DNA from: an uncultured Collinsella sp.
Lineage (GTDB): Bacteria; Actinomycetota; Coriobacteriia; Coriobacteriales; Coriobacteriaceae
Direction of reading: 5' to 3'
Length of the DNA: 12,599 nt
NCBI GenBank assembly: GCA_900762015.1
Contig: CAAFEX010000031.1
Span: 1-12,599 of the forward strand
Part shown: positions 1-5,482 of the stretch, piece by piece
Position numbering within the stretch: the stretch's first letter is position 1
Layout of the letters: each line of letters begins with the position of its first letter
Translations under genes and position numbers: made by a program
The notes under the pieces: model-generated
Database searches by the model: none
What the model saw: only the letters and a program-made list of their open reading frames with translations
What the model was told of the DNA's origin: nothing

Positions 1-78
1 AGGCGCCGCGCGCTCGGGCGGCGCGCCAGGGAGATAGTGGACGAGATAGTCGAGAAGCGCGGTCTCAAGAAGGAGTAA
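1..78 (+). CDS. 3' end of an unrecognised gene (partial)
   Basis: Frame 1 is open from the window edge to a TAA at 76-78 and encodes 25 residues, ending REIVDEIVEKRGLKKE. The tail is highly charged and probably helical. It contains two ATA and two AGG codons in 25, which the core genes of this window use rarely, so it may be acquired DNA. A transposase tail is one possibility: the stop is followed about 30 bp later by GGACACTCTTACACC (106-120), which resembles some IS256-type ends. That comparison is from memory and weak. The fragment is too short to assign to a family. Confidence 0.4.
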   Translation, partial: RRRALGRRAREIVDEIVEKRGLKKE

Positions 79-319
79 CATCGGGACTTGCAGCGACGGA
101 CCTCAGGACACTCTTACACCACGTCTGCGCGCGCGACCCCGGCGCCTCGAGGACCGCTCATTTTTTTGCAGAATACGGCCCGCGGCGCCTGTCTCTCGCC
201 CAAAATCCAGTATGCAGGCACCCTCGGCTGCTGAATACTCCCAAAAATGCACGCCGCATCCTACCCCAGGCACTTGCAGCAAGAAGACGAATAGCCTCGG
301 CCTCCCTAGTTACCGCAGG
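79..319. other. Gene-free stretch next to the partial gene
   Basis: No credible gene, RNA gene or clean terminator is visible. A T7 run at 161-167 is not preceded by a good stem, so it is not a convincing terminator. A 61-codon ORF starting at 212 has no SD and runs into the inverted repeat that follows, so it is taken as chance. Composition is uneven, with GC-rich blocks beside AT-richer ones. This would fit decayed mobile DNA, but nothing here proves it. Confidence 0.4.
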
Positions 320-322
320 AGG

Positions 323-433
323 CCCCAGGGCTTACCTCCCAAATCTTTCCGCAGGACGGAAGGACCCCGCCGCGCGAAGCGCACGGCGGGGTCCTGACAT
401 GTCCGAGGACGATTTGGGAGGTAAGCCCTGGGG
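323..433. repeat. Nested inverted repeat, 23-bp perfect outer arms
   Basis: The outer arms 323-345 and 411-433 are exact reverse complements over 23 bp (left arm begins CCCCAGGGCTTACC). Both inner flanks are exactly 15 nt (346-360 and 396-410) and lead to a second stem at 361-371/385-395. The unit is therefore a symmetric 111-bp palindrome-like element. It lies just downstream of the phosphofructokinase gene, which ends at 462. It could be a REP- or MITE-like repeat or a processed 3' structure. No transposase is linked to it. Confidence 0.75.
361..395 (-). terminator. Strong hairpin downstream of pfk, possible terminator
   Basis: Bases 361-371 pair with 385-395 over 11 GC-rich base pairs. 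A further GCGC/GCGC stem (372-375/379-382) closes a GAA triloop, with a 2-nt bulge. It sits 67 bp past the phosphofructokinase stop on the minus strand. There is no T-tract on either side, so termination is inferred only from hairpin stability and position. Confidence 0.35.
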
Positions 434-461
434 TCTCCGATGGGGGCGGTTCCAGCCGAGG

Positions 462-1541
462 TTATTCGTCGCCGAAGCTGATGCCCAACGCCTTGGCCTC
501 GCGCACCAGATCGCTCTGGGGGTCGACATATTTGAGCTTGCCAGCGACATCCTCGAGCGGCATGTGGCACATCTTGCCGTCGCGCAGGGCGATCATGTAG
601 CCAAACTCGCCGCGCAGGCAGCCGAGTGCCGCCTCGACGCCGCACTGGGTCGCAAAGATGCGGTCCTGGGCGTCGGGCTGACCGCCGCGCTGCGTATGGC
701 CGGGGATGGCGACGCGGGTCTCGCGGCCGGTCTTGGCCTCGATCTCCTTGGCGATGTCGTACACGATCGACGGGCTCGTGCGCTCGGCAAGCTTCTTCTT
801 GTACTCCTTCTTGGACAGCGCCGCGTCCTCCTTGGAGATAGCGCCCTCGGCGACGGCTACGATGGTAAAGCGGCTGCCGGTCTCCATGCGATGCTCGATG
901 GTCTTGATGACGTTGTCCATGTCGTAGGGGATCTCGGGAATCAGGATGACGTCCGCGCCGCCCGCGACGCCGGCATACAGCGGAATCCAACCGACCTTGT
1001 GGCCCATGATCTCGATGACAAACACGCGGCCGTGACTCGAGGCAGTGGTGTGGATGTCGTCGATGCACTTGGTGGCGACGTCGATGGCGCTCGTAAAGCC
1101 AAACGTCAGCTCGGTGCCCCAGGTGTCGTTATCGATGGTCTTGGGCAGGGCGATAACGTTGAGGCCCTCTTCGCGCAGGCGGTTGGCGGTCTTGGTGGAG
1201 CCGTTACCGCCCAGCATAAACAGGCAGTCGAGCTGCAGCTTATGATAGGTGTGGACCATTGCGGGCACCTTCTCGACGCCGTCGGCCTCGGGAATGTCCA
1301 AGCGCTTGAACGGCGTGCGGCTCGTGCCCAGGATGGTGCCGCCGCGGGTGAGGATGCCGCTAAAATCGGCGGGCGTCATAACACGGAATCTGCTGTAGAT
1401 AAGGCCCTGGTAGCCGTCCTCAAAACCATAGATCTCGATAGGCTCTTCGCTATTGGTCATAAGCGTTTTGACAATGCCGCGCATGGTGGCGTTGAGCGCC
1501 TGGCAGTCGCCGCCACTGGTAAGAAGACCGATCCTAAGCAT
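462..1541 (-). CDS. pfkA: 6-phosphofructokinase, PKTIDND-type
   Basis: A 359-residue PfkA-family enzyme, phosphorylating fructose 6-phosphate to the 1,6-bisphosphate in cytoplasmic glycolysis. Seen motifs: SGGDCQALN (9-17, nucleotide/phosphate loop), GGNGS (111-115), PKTIDND (133-139, with D137 at the E. coli catalytic Asp127 position), MGHKVGW (179-185) and PGHTQRGG (280-287, sugar-phosphate binding). The residue pair that separates donors is Gly114 (E. coli 104) and Lys134 (E. coli 124). PPi enzymes have Asp/Lys and classical ATP enzymes Gly/Gly; the Gly/Lys pair occurs in ATP-using enzymes such as that of trypanosomes, so ATP is the likelier donor. Asn113 replaces the usual Asp of GGDG. 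The start is supported by GGAAGGA six bases upstream and an extended -10. The gene appears monocistronic. Confidence 0.93.
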   Translation of the reverse strand: MLRIGLLTSGGDCQALNATMRGIVKTLMTNSEEPIEIYGFEDGYQGLIYSRFRVMTPADFSGILTRGGTILGTSRTPFKRLDIPEADGVEKVPAMVHTYHKLQLDCLFMLGGNGSTKTANRLREEGLNVIALPKTIDNDTWGTELTFGFTSAIDVATKCIDDIHTTASSHGRVFVIEIMGHKVGWIPLYAGVAGGADVILIPEIPYDMDNVIKTIEHRMETGSRFTIVAVAEGAISKEDAALSKKEYKKKLAERTSPSIVYDIAKEIEAKTGRETRVAIPGHTQRGGQPDAQDRIFATQCGVEAALGCLRGEFGYMIALRDGKMCHMPLEDVAGKLKYVDPQSDLVREAKALGISFGDE

Positions 1542-1560
1542 GATGAATCCTTCCGGGCAA

Positions 1561-1569
1561 GTTATAACA
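1561..1569 (-). promoter_or_regulatory. Extended -10 promoter candidate for pfk
   Basis: Read on the minus strand, TGTTATAAC is an extended -10 (TGn followed by TATAAC), ending 19 bp before the pfk ATG. That predicts a short leader holding the GGAAGGA ribosome site at 1548-1554. No good -35 is visible 17 bp upstream, which is tolerable for an extended -10. Confidence 0.5.
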
Positions 1570-1579
1570 TGCGCATAAG

Positions 1580-1612
1580 TTTACCCCCGCACACTGTTGA
1601 TACGGGGGTAAA
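1580..1612. repeat. 10-bp perfect inverted repeat upstream of pfk
   Basis: TTTACCCCCG (1580-1589) and CGGGGGTAAA (1603-1612) are exact reverse complements around a 13-nt loop. The hairpin is about 70 bp after the stop of the upstream hydrolase gene and starts 11 bp upstream of the pfk extended -10. It could be the terminator of the hydrolase gene, although no T-run follows it in that direction, or an operator for pfk. Sequence alone does not decide. Confidence 0.6.
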
Positions 1613-1681
1613 ACGTGTTAGCTCAAGCGTATAGAAATGTAAGCAACGTCAGGCGAGCGTAAGGACGACGGTGCCAGCTCC

Positions 1682-2767
1682 TTACAGCGCGAAGGCGTCG
1701 ACGTCGCCCCAGTGGCGGCGCAGCGTGATGGCGGCAGCGGGCTCGGTGTTGTCAAAGACGACCGACCACTGCGTGTTGCTGGTGATGTCTTCCGGATTGG
1801 GCTTTTGCGCCGCAGCGCGCAGGGCCTTCCAAGCGACTGCCTCATCTTGGGCGCCGGTATGGGCGTCGAGGACATCGGCGATGGCGATGGCGCGTTCCTT
1901 GCCATGGCCCAGCTCGCCGTTCTTTTGGTTGGGCAGCACTTCGTTGCCATAGCAGGCGTAGAAGTTCGTAACCTGGCGTACGGGCGTTGCCTTGCATGCA
2001 CGGTTGGGATCGCGCGGATCCCACTCCACCACCCGCGCGTCACCGGCGGCGTCGTTGATAAAGAAGTGGTAGTCGCGTCCGGCCATGGCGTGCATGTCGT
2101 AGGCGGAAAGCAGGTCTACGGCCTCCTGCGTGGTAGCCGCGCGGTCGAGCACCAGGCGGATGGCGAGCGAGGTGTTGATGACGGGGCGTTGCGTGTCCTG
2201 GTCACAGGGCTTGGAATCCAGGGTGAGTACGGCAATGGACACGCCGTATTCGTTAACACCGTCGAGCTGGGCAAACGGGCCCATGAGTGCGGCGGCGCGT
2301 CCAGCGACGGAGTCAAGCGGAGTGTTGGCGCCCAGGTTATTGAGGGCCGCAAAGCCGATGGAGGCATAGCCATTGCGCGGGTGATTGCGCACCAGCAGCG
2401 CCGAGGTGTCGTCCTTAAAGTCGTAATTGCGACCGGTGCGCACGCGGTCTTCGGCATCTACGGCGACAAAAGCGCTGCAGGCAAACTGGGGTGCCTGGAC
2501 ATGTGTCGGCACACCGGGCAGCACCTGCGCCACCACGGCATCGATGTAGGCCTGGTCGTCGCGCACGCCAGCAGCGATGATGCGATCAAGATCGTAGTCG
2601 TAGGCGATGTCGATTGCGTACAGGTCATAGCCATCCGCATAGTCGGTCAAGCGTTTGAGCGACGCGGCGGACTTGATTTGCTTGTGATAAACGATACCGG
2701 TGGCAGCGGCAAGGCCGACGGCGGCTCCCGCGACACCGTAGGCGATGGCAATGTTACGTGGCTTCAT
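1682..2767 (-). CDS. Membrane-anchored linear amide C-N hydrolase (choloylglycine hydrolase/C45-like Ntn hydrolase)
   Basis: A 361-residue Ntn-hydrolase-fold amidase of the penicillin V acylase/bile salt hydrolase/C45 group. Residues 7-27 form one hydrophobic helix after MKPRN, fitting a signal anchor, so the catalytic part probably faces outward. The nucleophile candidate is Cys97 in FACSAFVA, followed by GRNYDF (112-117, Arg/Asp of the active site) and GVNEYGVSI (170-178). The C-terminal TQWSVVFD strand (332-339) also fits the group. Known enzymes of the fold expose the Cys as N-terminal residue after processing, so release of about 96 residues is expected. The substrate could be a conjugated bile acid, N-acyl amino acid, penicillin or peptide; bile salt hydrolase should not be assumed, since canonical ones have Cys2. 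The SD GAGAGGAG fits the ATG. It is divergent from the aminopeptidase gene. Confidence 0.8.
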   Translation of the reverse strand: MKPRNIAIAYGVAGAAVGLAAATGIVYHKQIKSAASLKRLTDYADGYDLYAIDIAYDYDLDRIIAAGVRDDQAYIDAVVAQVLPGVPTHVQAPQFACSAFVAVDAEDRVRTGRNYDFKDDTSALLVRNHPRNGYASIGFAALNNLGANTPLDSVAGRAAALMGPFAQLDGVNEYGVSIAVLTLDSKPCDQDTQRPVINTSLAIRLVLDRAATTQEAVDLLSAYDMHAMAGRDYHFFINDAAGDARVVEWDPRDPNRACKATPVRQVTNFYACYGNEVLPNQKNGELGHGKERAIAIADVLDAHTGAQDEAVAWKALRAAAQKPNPEDITSNTQWSVVFDNTEPAAAITLRRHWGDVDAFAL

Positions 2768-2928
2768 GACGACTCCTCTCGTCCTGTTAGCGTAATTGTC
2801 GCAAAAGGAGTGCGGGCATGATGACTCAACTTGGTGAGCGGCGCGGAATTAAGCACGGAATGAAGAGTGCGGCGCTGGCGCGGCGGGGTATGCTGGAAGG
2901 GACCATCAACCCAGCGAAAGGGGAGAGC

Positions 2929-4314
2929 ATGACGGATCAGGAAACGCCCGAGCGCGCGCACGTGACGGCCGACGATATCGAGGCCGCCAACGACCTTATC
3001 GACTTTATCGAGGCATGCCCCAGCATGTTCCATACGGCGGCGACCATTATGGCCGAGCTCGACGAGGCAGGCTTTACCTATCTGCCCGAGAACGCGGCAT
3101 GGGATATCGAACCGGGCGGTCGTTACTACACGCAGCGCAATACTTCGAGCGTTATCGCCTTTAAGGTGGGCGAGGACTTGGCTGCGACGTGGGGCGAGGA
3201 CGGCGTTGCCGGTGACTATCATTTTCAGCTCACGGCGTCGCACAGCGATTCGCCGACGTTTAAGGTCAAGGCCGTGCCCGAGCTTGACGGCGCAGGCGAG
3301 ACGTTGCGCCTGAACACCGAGGCCTACGGCGGCATGATCGACTACACCTGGTTCGATCGTCCGTTGGCGCTCGCGGGCCGCGTGTTGGTACGCGAAGGCG
3401 ACCGTATTGAGAGCCGCCTGCTTGCCACCGAGCGCGAAGTCGCTATTATCCCGAGTCTTGCTATCCACATGAACCGCGGCGTTAACGAGGGCTTTGCTCC
3501 CAACCGAGCCGTCGACCTGTGCCCGCTCATCAGCGCCGGTGACCTTAAGCAGGGCGACTTTGACGCCCTGATTGCCGACGAGTTGGACGTTGAGCCCGAG
3601 CAGATTCTGGGCCGCGATCTGTTCCTGGTCAATCGTCAGGATGCGCGCATTTGGGGCTGGGCCGACGAGTTCATCTCGACGCCCAAGCTCGACGACCTGG
3701 CCTGCGCCTACACCTCACTGCAGGCATTTTTGGGTGCCGAGAACGCGCACGACGTTTCGGTCTTCTGCTGCTTTGATAACGAGGAGGTTGGCTCCGAGAC
3801 CAAGCAGGGCGCCATGTCGACGTTCTTGGCCGACGCGCTGCGCCGCATTAACGGATCGTTGGGCTTTGACGACGAGTCGTACCACCGCGCACTTGCCGCC
3901 TCGATGCTTGTAAGCTGCGACAATGCACATGCCGTGCACCCCAACCATGCCGAGAAGTGCGATGCCCGCAACCAGGTGATGCTCAACGGCGGCATCGTCA
4001 TTAAGGAAGCCGCCAACCAGCACTACTGCACCGATGCCTTTAGCCGCGCGGTGTTCCAGGCCATCTGCGATGACGCCGACGTGCCCACGCAGGCCTTCGC
4101 CAACAAGAGCGACATGGCCGGCGGCTCCACGCTCGGCAATCTGTCCAATATGCAGGCGAGTATGCATGCCGTGGACGTGGGCCTGCCGCAGCTTGCCATG
4201 CACTCGAGCTACGAGACCGGCGGCGTGCGCGACGTAATGTACGCCATCCGCGCCCTCACCGCCTTCTACGAGCGAAACCTAACCATCAACGGCGCCGAAA
4301 GCGTGGAACTCTAA
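2929..4314 (+). CDS. M18 family metallo-aminopeptidase
   Basis: A 461-residue cytoplasmic zinc aminopeptidase of the aspartyl aminopeptidase/aminopeptidase I family, which trims N-terminal residues (often acidic) from peptides and usually forms dodecamers. The binuclear metal site is readable: HSD (105-107), KLDDLA (253-258), DNEEVGS (283-289, general base and ligand Glu), SCDNAHAVHPNH (329-340) and HSSYE (425-429). ANKSDMAGGSTLGN (391-404) is also typical. The start at 2929 follows GGGGAG 3 nt upstream, within AAAGGGGAG, and gives the family's usual beginning (DLIDFIEACPSMFH). An in-frame ATG at 2818, also with a good SD (AAAAGGAG), would add 37 basic, low-conservation-looking residues and leave 50 bp between divergent starts. 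I prefer 2929 but cannot exclude 2818. A terminator overlaps the stop codon. Confidence 0.93.
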   Translation: MTDQETPERAHVTADDIEAANDLIDFIEACPSMFHTAATIMAELDEAGFTYLPENAAWDIEPGGRYYTQRNTSSVIAFKVGEDLAATWGEDGVAGDYHFQLTASHSDSPTFKVKAVPELDGAGETLRLNTEAYGGMIDYTWFDRPLALAGRVLVREGDRIESRLLATEREVAIIPSLAIHMNRGVNEGFAPNRAVDLCPLISAGDLKQGDFDALIADELDVEPEQILGRDLFLVNRQDARIWGWADEFISTPKLDDLACAYTSLQAFLGAENAHDVSVFCCFDNEEVGSETKQGAMSTFLADALRRINGSLGFDDESYHRALAASMLVSCDNAHAVHPNHAEKCDARNQVMLNGGIVIKEAANQHYCTDAFSRAVFQAICDDADVPTQAFANKSDMAGGSTLGNLSNMQASMHAVDVGLPQLAMHSSYETGGVRDVMYAIRALTAFYERNLTINGAESVEL

Positions 4315-4356
4315 AACCTGCCAAAAAGGGACAGGTTTATTTTGGCAGGTTTTATC
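4313..4356 (+). terminator. Terminator hairpin carrying repeat copy 1
   Basis: AAAACCTGCCAAAA (4313-4326) pairs perfectly with 4340-4353 over 14 bp around a 13-nt loop. The GC core is followed by TTTTATC, giving an intrinsic terminator that starts inside the TAA of the aminopeptidase gene. The A/T-ended stem makes it potentially bidirectional. A second pairing is possible: AAACCTG (4314-4320) with CAGGTTT (4332-4338). Bases 4321-4351 recur identically at 6443-6473. Confidence 0.8.
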
Positions 4357-4401
4357 TGGGCGAATGCAAAGGGTGAAACCGAACTAGATCTGCGATACGT
4401 G

Positions 4402-4435
4402 GCCGCCGAGGTGCAGTGTGCCTCGGCGGCTTTTT
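4402..4435 (+). terminator. Intrinsic terminator
   Basis: GCCGCCGAGG (4402-4411) pairs with CCTCGGCGGC (4421-4430) around a 9-nt loop and is followed by TTTTT. This is a textbook rho-independent terminator in tandem with the one at 4313. The roughly 48 bp between them hold no ORF and no RNA structure I recognise. Confidence 0.9.
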
Positions 4436-4453
4436 GTGTACAGAGTACGGCTA

Positions 4454-4481
4454 ATGCTTGTAAATGCTATACATGCTTTAC
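4454..4481 (+). promoter_or_regulatory. Three spaced ATGC repeats, candidate antitoxin operator
   Basis: ATGCTTGTAA (4454), ATGCTATAC (4464) and ATGCTTTAC (4473) follow one another at 10- and 9-bp steps, about one helical turn, and run into the -35 of the toxin-antitoxin promoter. Ribbon-helix-helix antitoxins commonly bind tandem short sites of this kind and repress their own operon. The assignment is by position; the binding is inferred. Confidence 0.45.
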
Positions 4482-4505
4482 GTATCTACCATAGAGATTT
4501 ATGAT
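4477..4505 (+). promoter_or_regulatory. Promoter of the toxin-antitoxin operon
   Basis: TTTACG (4477-4482) and TATGAT (4500-4505) are separated by exactly 17 bp and match the -35 and -10 consensus at 4 and 5 of 6 positions. The predicted start near 4512 leaves a short leader containing AAGGAGG before the ATG at 4531. Confidence 0.6.
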
Positions 4506-4530
4506 AGTTTTGAAGAATTAAGGAGGGGTC

Positions 4531-4911
4531 ATGACCACAACAGCCGCTCAGATCAACGTACGTCTCGATGCCGATCTTAAAAGGAGTGGGGACGCCGCTC
4601 TCTCCAGGGCCGGTATGACGCCGAGCCAAGCGGTACGAGCGCTCTGGCAGCTTGCGGCGTCGCTGGCCGATCGCCCCGGTGCGCTCGAGGATATCCTGCT
4701 GCCCAGTCGTGCCCGGGCGGAACAGCGCGAGCGCGAAAAGGTCGCCAAACGTAAGCTCGAGCTCATGGATCAGGGGTCGAAGCTGTTCGCTGCCGCTTGC
4801 CGTGAGTCGGGAATCGATATGGTCAAGGCTCAGCCATCGGACGACGAAGAGCTCAAACGGAATGCCTATGCGGATCGCTACGGCGAGAAGATGAGCTGGC
4901 TCTATGAGTGA
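4531..4911 (+). CDS. RelB/DinJ-like ribbon-helix-helix antitoxin
   Basis: A 126-residue protein that probably neutralises the PIN toxin encoded next and represses the operon. The N-terminal ribbon-helix-helix is clear: INVRLDADLKRSGDAAL (8-24, the beta strand and helix 1) then GMTPSQAVRALWQLAA (28-43, helix 2), as in DinJ/RelB. A charged helical linker follows (about 58-82, REREKVAKRKLEL). The C-terminal tail (83-126) is likely the toxin-wrapping part, ending YGEKMSWLYE. It is longer than typical DinJ/RelB (about 80-100 residues). AAGGAGG precedes the ATG. The reading frame overlaps the toxin gene by 8 bp (ATGAGTGA), fitting translational coupling. The pairing with a PIN toxin rather than RelE/YafQ is inferred from adjacency. 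Confidence 0.82.
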   Translation: MTTTAAQINVRLDADLKRSGDAALSRAGMTPSQAVRALWQLAASLADRPGALEDILLPSRARAEQREREKVAKRKLELMDQGSKLFAAACRESGIDMVKAQPSDDEELKRNAYADRYGEKMSWLYE

Positions 4912-5398
4912 GGCTCCAAAGCGCATCTTGGTTGACACCAACGTGTGGCTCGATTACTTCATTCCCTCACGACGTGGTCGTTCGGTGGCGATCGAGTTTT
5001 TACGCGATGCATGCACGGCGCAGGTGGATTTGCTGTATGCGGCGACATCGTCCAAAGACCTGTTCTATTTGATTTCAAGCGAACATAAGGCATGGTATCG
5101 ACGAGAGCACGGTTCGCTTTCCCAGTATGCCGCTACGGCAGCGACATCGCTTGCATGGGATTGTCTTAGCGTGCTGTCGCAGCTTGCTACGCCAGTGCCC
5201 TGTGACCTGAGCGACATATGGATGGCGAGCAGGCAGCGTGAACTCCATAGCGATTACGAAGACGATTTAATCATTGCGGCAGCGATACGCGCTCAGGCGG
5301 ATCTACTGGTCACCAACGATGTCAAACTCTGTTCACACGCACCCGTCGCAGCAATGAACGTCGAAAACGCAAGAAACTATCTAACAACGCTTAAATAG
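4904..5398 (+). CDS. PIN-domain toxin (VapC-like ribonuclease)
   Basis: A 164-residue PIN-domain protein, presumably an Mg-dependent endoribonuclease toxin acting on tRNA, rRNA or mRNA in the cytoplasm. The fold starts with ILVDTNVWLDYF (8-19), where Asp11 is the first metal ligand. Later acids are in DYEDDLIIAAAIRA (117-130, Asp121 in the canonical position) and LLVTNDVKL (134-142, Asp139). The conserved acid of the second helix is less clear; Asp52 in SSKDLFYLI is the best candidate. Length is at the upper end for VapC. There is no separate SD; the start lies inside the antitoxin's last codons, so it probably relies on coupling. A plus-strand hairpin lies 53 bp after the stop. Confidence 0.85.
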   Translation: MSEAPKRILVDTNVWLDYFIPSRRGRSVAIEFLRDACTAQVDLLYAATSSKDLFYLISSEHKAWYRREHGSLSQYAATAATSLAWDCLSVLSQLATPVPCDLSDIWMASRQRELHSDYEDDLIIAAAIRAQADLLVTNDVKLCSHAPVAAMNVENARNYLTTLK

Positions 5399-5451
5399 CT
5401 CTAAACCTCACTGGCCGAACAAAAGTCAGCGAGAGCTCGCAGCGTCGAGGG

Positions 5452-5479
5452 GTTCCGGCGTTTGGTAAAACGCCGGAAC
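5452..5479. terminator. Hairpin between convergent genes
   Basis: GTTCCGGCGTTT (5452-5463) pairs perfectly with AAACGCCGGAAC (5468-5479) around a GGTA loop. It lies 53 bp past the toxin stop and 3 bp past the dehydrogenase stop. It probably serves both converging transcripts, although neither side has a clear T-tract outside the stem. Confidence 0.65.
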
Positions 5480-5482
5480 AAT

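Noticed and set aside
161..167. T7 run as a terminator of the partial gene
   Set aside because: No stable stem precedes it, and it lies 82 bp after the stop.
399..1634. 411-codon plus-strand ORF opposite pfk
   Set aside because: It is the shadow of the phosphofructokinase gene in GC-rich DNA; the minus strand carries every family motif and an SD, while this frame shows no recognisable domain.
1712..2821. 369-codon plus-strand ORF opposite the Ntn hydrolase
   Set aside because: No SD and no domain; the opposite strand has a convincing hydrolase with SD.
4354..4401. Possible small RNA or c-di-GMP riboswitch between tandem terminators
   Set aside because: The piece AATGCAAAGGGTGAAACC loosely recalls a riboswitch segment, but the rest of the fold and a downstream target gene are missing.
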